NCBI GenBank assembly: GCA_015680685.1
Contig: MNCI01003674.1
Coordinates: 62,001-126,000, forward strand
Source of the DNA: Gnetum montanum
Lineage: Eukaryota > Streptophyta > Gnetopsida > Gnetales > Gnetaceae
Length of the DNA: 64,000 nucleotides
Direction: 5' to 3'
Each line of letters starts with the position of its first letter. Position 1 is the first letter of the stretch. This document shows positions 9,715 through 20,381 of this stretch, in pieces. Position numbers and translations under genes: made by a program. The notes below the pieces were generated by a model, which saw only the letters and a program-made list of their open reading frames with translations, was not told where the DNA came from and did no database searches.

Positions 9715-10481
9715 TTGGCCCTGAAACATGGACAACAGGAAGGTCCTACTTAAGGTGGAAGCAAGCAATCTTGGAGAGGTGGAAGACAAGGTCCTGTCAG
9801 ACAACATGCAGAATAGGAGGAAAAATCATTCAGCATTCATCAAGAAGATCCTCCTACCATATGGTTTAGGTAGGCAAAAGGAGGAGTTGCTACAGCACCT
9901 GAACAGGGACAACATCTCACGTTGCCCCAAGATTGTGTTCAGGTCATCCATGAAAAGTCCACATTCACTATGGTGATTGTGAAATTGAACTTCGAATCTT
10001 TTGCAAAGTTTTCTCCTGAGGCCATTAGGGATCACCTCAAAGGATCCCCATTATGGCCTACTCTCTCTAAAAGCGGTGCCTGGTACCTAGGATAGACGTA
10101 CCAATTTTGGCACAATAGGGAGAAGGCACCACGGTTAACAATTGTGGTGTGAGTATTGATTTCTCTGTTCAAACCATTTTAGAAGTATTAAACCTTCTGA
10201 ATACAAGGTCAAAGGTTGTTCAAAACCATCTAGACACTTTTAGAACTGAGAAACTTAATAACCTATTGACAGAGAATAAAAGGGTGGTGGAAGAAAAAGA
10301 TAAGGCTGACTGGGATGCCTCTATGGCACAAGCACGAACTTACATGCATGCTAAGGCACTCAAGGCCTTACAAGAGGAGAAACTCCAGACCATACTTCAA
10401 CATCATCAAATCCCAAGACCTGGAGCACAAGAAAAGGGAAAGACACCTATGGAGGAGCCATGGCCACCAGGAACTACATGA
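9715..10481 (+). pseudogene. ORF2 of element 1, start lost and internally deleted
   Basis: It aligns with the longer minus-strand ORF2 at 21026-23465. The start codon position is TTG (9715) where element 2 has ATG before GCCCC. The first part, to about 10135, matches the N-terminal region (HLKGSPLWP, QFWHNRE); a 1-bp loss near 10122 breaks the frame. From about 10150 it reads DFSVQ.ILEVLNLLNT and then jumps to the coiled-coil region (ENKRVVEEKDKADWDASMAQ), omitting roughly 370 codons present in element 2. A TGA at 10479-10481 ends it. Function is unknown. The complete protein resembles plant-transposon/Athila 3' ORF proteins; see the element 2 entry. Confidence 0.75.
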
Positions 10482-10663
10482 CTTCCACTAATTTTGTAAT
10501 CATAGGATTTTCTTTTGTGTTGTATCTCAATTTTTTTCTGACTCCACACTGCGGCATGAATCCATCCTAGTTAGTCAATAATCCCATACCTATCCACTAT
10601 GTAATCAATGGAGCTTGTTCTCTTTGTAACTCGAGGATGAGTTTTCATTCAGTCGTGGAGGTA
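10482..10663 (+). other. Element 1 3' UTR and polypurine tract
   Basis: It contains GTCAATAATCCCATACC (10576 on) and AACTCGAGGATGAGTTTTCA (10628 on), both conserved before the 3' LTRs at 47358 and 57097. It ends with AGTCGTGGAGGTA (10651-10663), the presumed polypurine primer directly before TGATGAG. Confidence 0.75.
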
Positions 10664-11555
10664 TGATGAGTCATGAATTTTTTGGCTATGATATTGCTGC
10701 CGTGATATCACAGCTGTGATATCGCAATCACTACCATGATATCACAGCCGTGATATCCCATGGGTTGTGATATCACATCAGTAGCGATATCGCATCACGT
10801 AATATCGTGGCCTACCTGAATTCCTATAAATAAGAGGCGGCTTTTTCAGTTTTAGGCACTTAGATTTAGACCCTTAGCTAGACTCTTGCAATTTTACCCC
10901 TCCAGAGATAGAATTATTTTCCAGTGTATGCCCATAGTGTGGTGAATGTAATTTTACGGCATCCTTATTCGAGTGTGACGTACTTGGACATGCACATGAC
11001 TGAAAATAAAGATCGAGATTACTTCATCATTGCAACATTCACTTAGATTAATTATTTATTTAATTTTTATTTAATGATTTCCAAGTTAATCTCTTCTCAC
11101 CCTTAAACTCATGTTAAACGCGGAATGAGTATGACTTGATTATGAGCATTTAAGTGTGACTACTTGGTAACCCAGTAGCGTACCTAGGATCTGCGCTTGG
11201 TAATCCTAGTGGTAGTCATGCACGAAGTCCAAGATGTGTACAGATAATCAAGGAACAGATGCTCATCCCACTTAGTCTAGTTAGATTCTCTCTCACCCTT
11301 TCTTTCTTAGCTTAGTTAATCTTATTTACCATCATACCTAGGAGTAGCATTAGGTTAGAACCACATCATACACCTCACTTTGGACTAAACCATACGTGAC
11401 AAAGCTAATACTAGTCCAGGTGGGAAGGCAGCGAACTGCGACCTAAGGATAACTGTCTAGATGCCACAACTAGTCCATCTATGGAGTTTGATCGGATTGT
11501 GCATGTAACACTCGTATTCGTATGGTTGAGTGTAGGGGTACCTTGCCACTCATCA
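10664..11555 (+). repeat. Element 1 3' LTR
   Basis: 892 bp, TGATGAG...CATCA, closely matching 4710-5690. The GATATC array (about 10687-10808) has fewer units than the 5' copy. TATA is at 10825-10832. The array-length difference shows gain or loss of units since insertion or during reverse transcription. Confidence 0.92.
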
Positions 11556-12828
11556 AAATTGAATGTTTCACAAAAATAATGAAATGAAGCGCATCTATTT
11601 TCTCTATACATATGCAGATAACTCTATAAAAAACCTATGAATAACTTCATCACATGGAAATTAATTGCTATGTTGTACATTTCAATTTTTAGTGGTTTTC
11701 AAATGGTGGTAGAAAATTAAGTTGTAGAGCAAAGAATATTAAATTAAAAAAAGGGAAAATACTCAATCCAAGTGTAGCAACATTGGTTAAACATTGGAAG
11801 AGAAAGACTGTGATTTTGACATAAAATTAACAAAATCCTTGTTAAATGTTGTTTAAAAAACAATCAAAAAAATTGCTTAGAAATTCATTAATATTTCAAA
11901 CAAGAACCCCTATCATAAAAGGAAATTATGGTAATATAAAGTACATTCATAAACAAATGAGAATTCCACATTTATGAAAGAAAAAGCCCAACAACTATGC
12001 AAAGGAGTAGATCTATACAAATTAGTATTTTAGAAAAATAATCAAAACCATGGGCATTAACAATTTAACATTTTAAACAAAAACCCTAAAGCAATGGCTA
12101 CCAAATACTGAAAATTTGCAAGTCTAAGAACCCAAAATGGAGGATATCCATCACGACATCTTTCAGGGTAGCACCTGAGCTTGAAAGGCAACTCATCTTC
12201 TACTATTGGCATGAGAGTTCCATTCTATAGGGGATTATGCAGTTGCAGGGCATAGACACCACAAAACAGAATAGGGCATTAATGCCACAAAGCCAAAGTA
12301 GGACTTGAATCTGTGGTTTCTTCTTTGAGATGAAGGTAGCAATTACTGAGCAACTCCAGGCAATGATGAGTGTAGGAACCAAAGGCAACATTGATGGAAG
12401 TGCCATTCTAAGTCATAGCAACAAGATCCATAAACAAAAAACACAAGACACACCAAGAACGCATGCAATAGAGGTAGCACAATAGTAGGCATGGTGGCCA
12501 TAGAGATAAGCATTGACACGGGGCATGTCAAAACACAACCACATTTGTTCAGGTCATATGACCTAAATAATGGTTTAATTCAAAATTAAAATAAATTATT
12601 ATAAATGAAGAAACAAGGTTTATTTAGATTACAACCTTTTTCTTAGAAAGGGGAAGGTTTATGGTTTCAAAATGGGAGAATTTATAATCATAAAACTTTA
12701 CTTTTTGAAATTTAAAATTTCCAATTGAAATTATAATCTTCCATGAAGGTTGTAAATTGACCTCCTTGGTATTTTTAGGGTTATAATTGATAAGGAGACA
12801 CTTTTCAAATGTGGCTTAAAAGCCTCAT

Positions 12829-12862
12829 AACTTCCATGGAAGTTATAACTTCCAAGGAAGTT
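12829..12862 (+). promoter_or_regulatory. Two adjacent palindromes in element D U3
   Basis: AACTTCCATGGAAGTT (perfect 16-bp palindrome) and AACTTCCAAGGAAGTT are separated by ATA, about 70 bp before the TATA box at 12934. The right LTR keeps the second at about 30242-30257 and a decayed first copy. Confidence 0.7.
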
Positions 12863-12933
12863 ATAAATTTATATTCCTAAGATATTTGTAAGACCCTTAA
12901 CTTCTCATGATTAATGTAACTACCTAAAGCCAC

Positions 12934-12941
12934 TATAAAAA
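12934..12941 (+). promoter_or_regulatory. TATA box, element D 5' LTR
   Basis: CACTATAAAAAGGCTC; the equivalent CACTATAAAAAGAC is in the right LTR at 30330. Both lie downstream of the AACTTCC palindromes. Confidence 0.6.
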
Positions 12942-13990
12942 GGCTCTAAGGTATAATGAAAAGAGGAGAAGAGAAAGATACTTAAAAGAAATTTAAAGAA
13001 TTTTTGTAATATGGCTTGCTAAAGACATCAATTTGGCTACTTTGTTTTAATATTGTGAGTTTATTTCTTCTCATTTTGTTTTAGTTGCTTAGCTAATGGT
13101 TTAGATAGTATCATGCTTGGAATTTAATTTTGGACTTTGTCCTAGATTTCTTTTATAACTTTATTTTTTCACAATATTAGACTCCTATTAAGATTTACCA
13201 TAGAAGAGCTTATGTTGTTGAAAAGCCTCAAGAGCAATTTAATAGTAATGTCTTAACGAAATTTCCTGTTTTCATTATTTTATGAGAATGAAATAGCTCC
13301 TTTATTTTTAAAGTTTATTACCTTGGTATTTGAATCAAGAAATTGTCAAATTTTTGAAAGCTTTGTTGAATGTAATATTTGACAACTATTAACTAGCCAA
13401 AATACAAACTCATACTTTGTAGTTTACGTAGCAATTTTCAATAGTATAATAAGATTTTCTTTATGAAATATTTTATTGAGCTCAGAATGTTTGGAAAATT
13501 CAGAGGTATTAAATTAGGAATAGGTTTATTATGAATTTTTTACTCATATCAATTTATCTTGCTTAAATATTTGAGGTTTCACACAAATCTTCTTTCTTTT
13601 CTTTCTCTTTCTAAGTCCATTGAACTTTCACTCTAGGGAAAATTAGAAGTAGATTGGCAGAATTATGCTCAAATGTTTTTGTAAAAATTTATTTGTTACA
13701 AGTAGGTATTTTAGGGACCATATAGACTAAGTGATTGAACAAAATAGTAATCTCCAACAACTCACAATATTTGACAAACATAACCGAATGTCTTTCATGA
13801 TAGCTGATTACAATTTCATACATAACCCAATCATTTCAACATTTACAATAGCAAACACATACTCAAGTTTAGTGTGTTTTATAACTACTAAGTCTATTTG
13901 GAGGTATTTGGGCCTTGGTGTTGCTAGAGACCAGCAAGCACCTAAAATTTGTTTAGAGAAGCTCATTAGTGGTCCGGTCCCAAATGGTCA

Positions 13991-14370
13991 CTGACAATTC
14001 TTTTTGTGGTAGAAGGATGACTGAAAATTTGTCCTCTAAGTTCATAAGCTTGATAGTCCTAGCATACTAATAGTTATTTGTTGCTAGAAGGGTTTAATAA
14101 ATTAAATACTATTTTTAGTTCATGATCAAACAAATTGATAGTTTGGAAGGTTTTTGAGTTTGGAACAAGTAGTGAAGTAAACTCTTAATTATAAGACTAA
14201 TTACTTATTAGAAGAAGAATAGAAGAAGGTTTTTGAGTTTGGAACAAGTAGTGAAGTAAAGACTAGAAGGATAGAAAGATCATCCTTTCTGTTTGATCTA
14301 TTAGTCTACAAGAGAAGACCAAAGAAATATAAGAGTTCAATAATCAAAAGGAATTCTAATAGGATGGAAA
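13991..14370 (+). other. Element D leader region with a 36-bp direct repeat
   Basis: Non-coding stretch between LTR and gag. A 36-bp segment starting GAAGGTTTTTGAGTTTGG occurs at 14146-14181 and 14225-14260 without visible difference. I could not find a convincing tRNA primer site here. Confidence 0.55.
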
Positions 14371-15389
14371 ATCTGTGAAAAATAGTTACACCATTAGGAT
14401 TTCAAAACTACAATGATATTCTTAATGTAGTTTACAAATATATGCCTAAGCCTTTTATTCCTAGAAAAGCTTACTTGGCTGAAGGGTATATTCACACATT
14501 TGAGTTAGCTTTAGCTCATGCAAATGTTCAACATCAAAATCAAGCTTGTAAATTGTTTGTAGCAAATTTAAAGGATATGGCTTAAATTTGATACTTGAAC
14601 TTACCAAGTAATAGCATCGTAAGTTGGGATGAAATGAAAATTATTTTCTTAGCCTAGTTTGGAAATCAATTAGATCAACAACAACTATACTATGGGCTAG
14701 TATAAGCTAAGAAAGGAGTTAAAGAGTCAATTAGGGATTTCAATCTTAAGTTTCAACAAATTTGTGGACTCTTTCAAAGACAATATAGACCATTAGATGA
14801 AATGCTTAGAGATACTTATCTTAAGGCTATGAATCCTAATATTTCAAATTGGTTAAGAAGAACTCCAAACTTGATAATAGTAAATGACTACTTTAGTGAA
14901 GCTATACAATTAGAAAAATAGTTGAACTTGAATCATGAAGAAATTATCATAACTCAAAAGAAAGAAGAGAAAATGATGATTCCTGTGCAAGATTTTTCTC
15001 AACTTAAAGCATTACCGGGGCCATACCATATTAAATCAGAACAAGATTTAGAAAGAAAAGAATCTAAAAAGGGAAAATTAATAAAATACTTGTCTAACAA
15101 CATAGTGAAACTAGAGAAATATTTGACAAAAGTTAAAATCAAAGAGGAAAAGAAAAATAGAAAACATAAGCATCAATATACTAAGTTAGTAGAAGATGAG
15201 GATGAAAGTGATGTTGTTATGTCCAAATTTCTTGATATTGAATTAGATGATGAGCTATCTAGTATTCATTATGAAAGAAAATCTTCTAACAATGGATCTA
15301 GTGATGCTTCTTCTCTATCAAGTTCTGAAGAGGATACATCCTCAGATGATGAGTGTAACAACAATGAAGAAAATGGATATAATATATGA
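14371..15389 (+). pseudogene. gag: gag of element D
   Basis: Reading with a few stops, the first part shows a gag-like helical domain (GVKESIRDFNLKFQQICGLF near 14719, then MLRDTYLKAMNPNISNWLRR near 14800). A 155-codon open frame (14922-15389) is lysine-rich with a charged KKEEK/KIKEEKKNRKHKH stretch and an acidic serine-rich tail (SSSEEDTSSDDE). No zinc knuckle is visible in the surviving part. Its position directly upstream of a protease-like segment supports gag. The start codon is not identifiable. Confidence 0.65.
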
Positions 15390-15618
15390 TAAAAAAAGAT
15401 TAACTATTTCTAGGCCTCCAAATGTTATTTCTAATCCATCTACTAGATTTTTGAACCAAGTATAAAAGAAAGAAATAAAAAAGGAAGATCAAGTAGAAGA
15501 AAGAACTCGAAATGAGTCTTTAAATAAGTGGATAAATAAACCAAGCTTTTATGGAGATGGATAATATGGTGTAATTGAAGATCTCAAACATATCAAGGCC
15601 AACATCAACATTTACTAA

Positions 15619-15970
15619 TTGCTATATAGAGGTGATCATCAAAGAAAGACCTTAGAGTTTATTAAAGGTAAAAAGAGAGTTGTAGAATTAGAGTTAAGCT
15701 ATGTGTCCAACAATGATAATAAAAGAAAACTAGTTATGATTGTACTCATAACAATAAAATTAAACAACAAGTACCTTCAAAATTGTTTAGTTAATTTTGG
15801 GGCTACCTCTACTATTATGACATTGACTATATGCAAAAAAACTTGGTTTGATTACTGAAAAATCAAATAACAAGATTGTGCACGTGGCCAAGAGTAAAGT
15901 GAAGATTGTGGGTTAACTACCCAATGTTTTATTAGAAATTTCTTCTAAACCCCATATCAAAATTAGAGTA
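15619..15970 (+). pseudogene. Retropepsin-like protease of element D, active site mutated
   Basis: The frame around 15760-15830 reads LNNKYLQNCLVNFGATSTIM. This matches the retropepsin pattern with VDSGATSTIM expected; the catalytic Asp is now Asn (GAT to AAT) and Ser is Phe. It would have cleaved the Gag-Pol precursor. Stops follow at 15856 and 15913. It is followed by an RNase H rather than RT. Confidence 0.7.
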
Positions 15971-16010
15971 ACTATTTAAATGGTAGACATACTAAATTCA
16001 CAGTCTTTTA

Positions 16011-16739
16011 TTGAGTAGAAGTTGGAGTAAGAATTTCTCAAGTTACATATCAATGGATTACTCACATATGTGGTTACCTTGGAAAGGAGATCCAAATCAA
16101 ATATATGTTTATAGTGAATCCTTGATGAGTGAAAATATTACTACAAATGGAAAGAATAAATTCATTGAAACAAGAACTTTTAAAACTAGAATCTACACAC
16201 TTCAAGAAGTTGATAACTTGAACAAAGAAGAATCTCAAGATGAGAGAAAATGGGAGATATACTTTGATGGTTCTTGTAATTCTAAAGGTATAGGAGTTGG
16301 AATAGTTCTAGTAAAAGATAACTTTCCTAAAATATTCAAAGCAATTAATCTATCCTTCACTTGTACTAACAACAAGGCTAAATACAAAGCTTTATGTATT
16401 GGAATTAAAACAACATTGGAAAGAGGAATTAAGGTACTCACCATAAAGGGAGATTCAAGATTGGTATGTGAATAGATGAAAGGTAATTGTGTGGTAAAAA
16501 GCTCATTCTTGTGACCCTATAAATATCTCATCTACAAAATGTTGGATCAGTTTTATCACTACCAGATAGAGCATGTAGGTAGAGAAGAAAATTATATAGT
16601 AGATGACTTGGCAAAAGTAACTTCATCATTAGATGTGAAAAAAATAGAAGGTTATGAAGATGTAACAATTGATAATGAACATCAACCTTTAGTACTAGAT
16701 AACATAAAACATTTACAAGTATTTGAAGATGATAATTAG
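16011..16739 (+). pseudogene. Archaeal-type RNase H of element D, placed before RT
   Basis: From about 16240: WEIYFDGSCNSKGIGVGIVL (first Asp codon 16266-16268), TNNKAKYKAL (the usual Glu of NNxAEYxAL is Lys), IKGDSRLVCE, then after one stop QIEHVGREENYIVDDLAK. These are the conserved blocks of the extra archaeal-type RNase H that Tat-lineage pol carries. In published Tat elements I know of, this domain follows the RT and its own RNase H; here it lies upstream of RT (about 17.1 kb) and downstream of protease, and a separate RNase H follows RT at 17.99 kb. Stops at 16474 and 16512 and the Glu loss make it inactive. It would have degraded RNA in the RNA-DNA hybrid. Confidence 0.82.
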
Positions 16740-17029
16740 ATACTTAGATTCTTGAGAAATAAGCAAGAATTCAAAAGTAAAATTATACCTAAAACAATTT
16801 CCAAGTTTAAGATAAATTTGATTCCCAAAACGGCGATTGATCATGAACATGAATTTAGTCAAAATTGGCTTATTCGAAAGGATATACAGGATCCAGATGA
16901 TCAAACCTACAAAGAAATAAATTTCAGATCTACAAAGATGTCAAAGATGTTAAATGTCATGAAGGAAAAGGATTTAATATTCAAAAAAATATCTATTATT
17001 ACTCCTAAATAATAATTTGGAAAATTTTT

Positions 17030-17870
17030 CTTGGTCTTATGATGATCTTAAAACTTTTCGACCAAATGTGATAACACATAAGATTCCTTTGATAGACAAT
17101 TGTAAGGTAGTTAAACAAAAGTAAAGAAAATTTAATCCATCATTTGAACTAGCTATGGAAGTTAAAATCAAGAAGCTATTACAAGCTCAAATCATATATC
17201 CAATATAATATTCAACATGGCTTGCTAATCTTGTACTAGTAAGAAAGAAGAATGTTGATATTAGACTTTGTGTTGATTTTAGAAATTTGAATGAAGCCTC
17301 AGAAAAAGATAAATATCCGCTTCCTAGAATTGATGAGATGTTGATTAAAGTATCAAGTTGTCAGATATATTCTTTCCTAGATGGATTTTCATGTTATAAT
17401 AAAATCATGATAGATAAAGGTGATAGATAAAAAACAACATTTATCACCAAGTGGGGAACTTTCGCTTACCAAAGAATGCCATTTTGATTGTCAAACGCTA
17501 GAGCTACCTTTCAAAGAGCAATGGATTTGACCTTTAAAGGTTTAGTAGGTGAGTTTGTTGTAGTTTATTTGGATGATATCATTATCTTTTTAAAAAAGAT
17601 GGAAGATCATATTGGTCATCTCTAACAAGTTTTTGACAGATGCTTTGAGTATGGTATTTCATTAAATCCAAAAAAAATATCTTTGATGTTAAGTCTAGAA
17701 GTTTACTAGGCCATGTAATCTATCAAGAAGGTATTGCTCTAGATAATTCTCAAATTCAAGTAGTATAGAATATCGAGCATCCTACAAGTAAAAAGTCTCT
17801 TAGATATTTCTTTGGAAAGATAAATTTTGTTAAGAAATTTATCCCTAGATTTACCAAAATTACTAAAACT
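17030..17870 (+). pseudogene. Reverse transcriptase of element D
   Basis: Read with several stops and one frame change near 17670: NVDIRLCVDFRNLNEAS (17250s), KDKYPLPRIDEML, SFLDGFSCYNKI, TTFITKWGTFAYQRMPF (17440s) and VVYLDDIIIF (YLDDI at 17566-17580). These are RT blocks in standard order, with the catalytic DD intact. It would copy element RNA into DNA. The domain is about the normal length. Confidence 0.88.
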
Positions 17871-18185
17871 TTGATGCATATGATAAAGAAAGATGTCTTA
17901 GTAGAGAAAACATTAGAATTAGAGAGAGCATTAGCAAAAATTAAGAAAGTTATTCAAGAAGCTCCATACTTGGTAAAGCCAAAATTGAAAGAAGACTTTT
18001 GGTTATATACTTTTGCTTCAAATGGTTTAGTTACTGCTATTTTAACTCAAAAAGATAAAGGTTAATATGAACTGATTGGATTTTTTTGGTATCAATTGAA
18101 AGATTCAAAGCTAAATTATTTAGACTTAGAGAAAGAAGAATTTGCAATTATTAAGGCACTTCAGCATTTCAAATAATACACTCAT
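17871..18185 (+). pseudogene. RNase H (RT-associated) of element D
   Basis: After the RT tether, LKEDFWLYTFASNGLVTAIL (17977 on) matches the usual start of the gypsy RNase H (TDAS is now TFAS, so the first Asp is lost). After a stop come LKDSKLNYLDLEKEEFAIIK and ALQHFK. This is the ordinary retroelement RNase H that follows RT, distinct from the archaeal-type copy at 16.2 kb. Confidence 0.75.
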
Positions 18186-18196
18186 TAGTTCATATT

Positions 18197-19621
18197 ATGC
18201 TAATAGAGCCTACAGTCAAACAATTCTTAGTCCAAAATGAAATAATATTGAAAAGAGGGAAGTGGCTCATAAAGCTTCAAAATTTCATATTTTCATTGAA
18301 AATCTACAAAACTGTTAAAGGAATGAGATTAGCTAAGTTAATGGCTAGAGAAGATGAAGCATGTCCACTTAAGACTTACAAAGGAAATTGGTATGATGAA
18401 ATTCTAGAATTCCTTCATACATGTAAGGTTTCAAATAACCTAACTACTAGTCAAAAGAGAGATTTCTTTAAAAAGAAAAATAAATTTTTAGTTAAATATG
18501 CAATTTTATATAGAAAGTATTTCATAGGGGTTTTTTTGGAATGTGTTCACAATGATCAAATTGGTCTTATCTTAGAACAATTCCACCATGATCATTCTAA
18601 TTTGTTCTATGAATCTCCTAAGTCTACTATGCAACATATACTTCGTTATGGTTTTTATTGGTGTACTATGTACTAAGATAGTAGTTTGAAAATTCAAAGA
18701 TGTTACAAAATTCAGATTCATCAGCCAAAAATCAAAAAGGCTAGAGCTCCTTTAAAACTAGTAATTGTAGATAGACCATTTCAACAATGGGGCTTAGATT
18801 TTATTAGTATAATTACTCCTTTGAAAGAAGGACATAAGTTTATTCTCACAGCTATCAATTACTTTACCAAATGGTCTAAAGCAAAGGTTCTAAAGAAAAT
18901 TTTAGCATCAAACATGATTAAATTCCTGGAAGATCAAATTCTAAGTTATTTTCGTCTACCTGAAGTGTTGGTATCCGAAAATGGGCTTGATTTTCAATCT
19001 AAAGAATTTATAACATGGGCATTAGAAAAATCCATCTTTCTATTTTCTTCTTCAAATTATTATCCTCAAGGAAATGGCTTAGCTGAATCTACAAATAAAA
19101 AGCTTATTTTCTATATTAAGAAGTTAATGGATGTAAATCCAGGAAATTGGATTCATTACTTGCAATTTGCATTATTGAACAACCATATCAGATTTAAGAA
19201 GGCTACTAGAACATTAGCTTATAACTTGATCTATGGTTTATCTACTAGAATTATGAATAAGATTATAAGTTCATCCTTAGATTTTGTGCAAAAGTATAGT
19301 GATAAAATCGATAAAGATAGAAATTCCATGATCTTACTCATCAAAAGGGAAATTGAAAAGGATACAGCTAGAGATAATTTACTAAAGAATGCTTCTCAAG
19401 TTAAAAAGTGATTTGATAGAAAGGCTTTGAAGAGAACTTTTAAAGTTAGTGACTTAGTATTATTATGGAACATGAAGAAGCCGAATAATTTTTTAACAAT
19501 ATGGACTAGTCCATTTCAGATCAAGGAACAATTATTAGAGGATACTTACAAGTTATCAATGCTCGATGGGATAGAAATGCAATTTTCATATAATGTTTTA
19601 CATATAAAAAATTATTTTTGA
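18197..19621 (+). pseudogene. Integrase of element D
   Basis: 18380-18680 carries a degraded HHCC-type region (QFHHDHSNL, ILRYGFYWCTMY). 18686-19411 is a 241-codon open core: FQQWGLDFISIITP (first Asp at 18797-18799), VLVSENGLDF (second Asp now Glu), NYYPQGNGLAESTNKKL (Glu). The C-terminal part (19427-19621) ends with NVLHIKNYF and a TGA, like Athila/Tat pol tails, with no chromodomain. It inserts cDNA into chromosomes. It is the best-preserved part of D. Confidence 0.9.
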
Positions 19622-19968
19622 TAACTGTACAAAGCTTAAATATATATTTATAAATTAATATTTGTATATATAGTAATATATATGTGTGTGTGTAACTATA
19701 TAACATTTAATATACATAATAGTAAATAGGAAATTTTTTTATATATAGAATTTAATATTTATATACTTAGTAGTAACATATTTAACAAATAGTATAGACC
19801 TATGTCATATTTAACCTTAACATATATATCCTATACATATGCTTAGATAAGTTTATATAATTATTTTTTAAAAAGACATGTATATGTTAAAGTATTAGTT
19901 TTAAAATATTTAATTTAAAGTATTAGTTTAATTATTAAATTTATATTATCCTAAGTAATCATTACTTG
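19622..19968 (+). other. AT-rich 3' region of element D
   Basis: Very AT-rich sequence with TA/TG runs (TATATATGTGTGTGTGTAAC, 19677 on). No gene seen. Confidence 0.6.
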
Positions 19969-20346
19969 TGATGAGTGTAAGTGGGAGTAATGGTTAGATA
20001 ACTACTTAGTGGTGAATTAATTTCAAAGACCTAGTGGAATTCAAATTGGCCTACCATATAATGATGGAAAGATAATTAATTTTGGCAAAGTGGCAAAATT
20101 GGTTAGTGAAATTGGTGTGAATTTCAAACTTTCTTTACACTATAAAAAGAGAACTGATGATGAGTGTAAGTGGGAGTAATGGTTAGATAACTACTTAGTG
20201 GTGAATTAATTTCAAAGACCTAGTGGAATTCAAATTGGCCTACCATATAATGATGGAAAGATAATTAATTTTGGCAAAGTGGCAAAATTGGTTAGTGAAA
20301 TTGGTGTGAATTTCAAACTTTCTTTACACTATAAAAAGAGATGTGG
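19969..20346 (+). repeat. 189-bp tandem duplication, two apparently identical copies
   Basis: TGATGAGTGTAAGTGGGAGT starts at 19969 and again at 20158. By eye the two copies agree base for base until AAAAAGAG, after which GAAC or ATGT follows. Each copy ends with CACTATAAAAAGAG. The near-perfect match contrasts with the decayed surroundings. It lies 35 bp before the left edge of element 2. Confidence 0.9.
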
Positions 20347-20381
20347 ATTACTTAGAATTGCATCATTTCTTGATTAAGGCT

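Larger units (their letters stand above)
4710..11555 (+). mobile_element. Element 1: pol-less Athila-like retrotransposon with gag and ORF2
   Basis: Ends are exact: TGATGAG at 4710, CATCA at 11555, with target duplication AAATT on both sides, and the flanks rejoin into a continuous D LTR. Layout: 5' LTR (4710-5690), tRNA-Asp primer site, gag (5832-7763), spacer, internal promoter-like module (about 9163-9257), ORF2 (9715-10481), polypurine tract, 3' LTR (10664-11555). Protease, RT, RNase H and integrase are absent, so it must have used enzymes supplied by a relative such as the full Athila-like element at 40-58 kb. Element 2 on the minus strand shares this arrangement. Confidence 0.9.
11561..13990 (+). 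repeat. Element D 5' LTR, second segment
   Basis: It continues the D LTR after element 1 and matches 28957-31442. U3 carries palindromes (12829-12862) and a TATA box (TATAAAAA, 12934-12941). Similarity to the right LTR stops at about AAATGGTCA (13990). The exact U5 end and primer site are unclear; GGTGTTGCTAGAGA near 13916 resembles a decayed tRNA-Asp site but lies inside the region shared by both LTRs, so it cannot be the working site. Antisense open frames near 12.2-12.5 kb have no recognisable content. Confidence 0.8.

Noticed and set aside
12203-12531. Antisense hydrophobic open frames in the D 5' LTR, also present near 29742-29934
   Set aside because: They recur only because the two LTRs are copies of each other; frames are short and differ between copies.
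13916-13932. tRNA-Asp primer site for element D (GGTGTTGCTAGAGAC)
   Set aside because: Similarity between the two D LTRs continues about 60 bp past it, so it is inside the LTR and not next to its end.
14371-19621. Element D as an endogenous pararetrovirus (caulimovirid)
   Set aside because: Integrase with D-D-E core and flanking LTRs are present and there is no movement protein, so it is an LTR retrotransposon.
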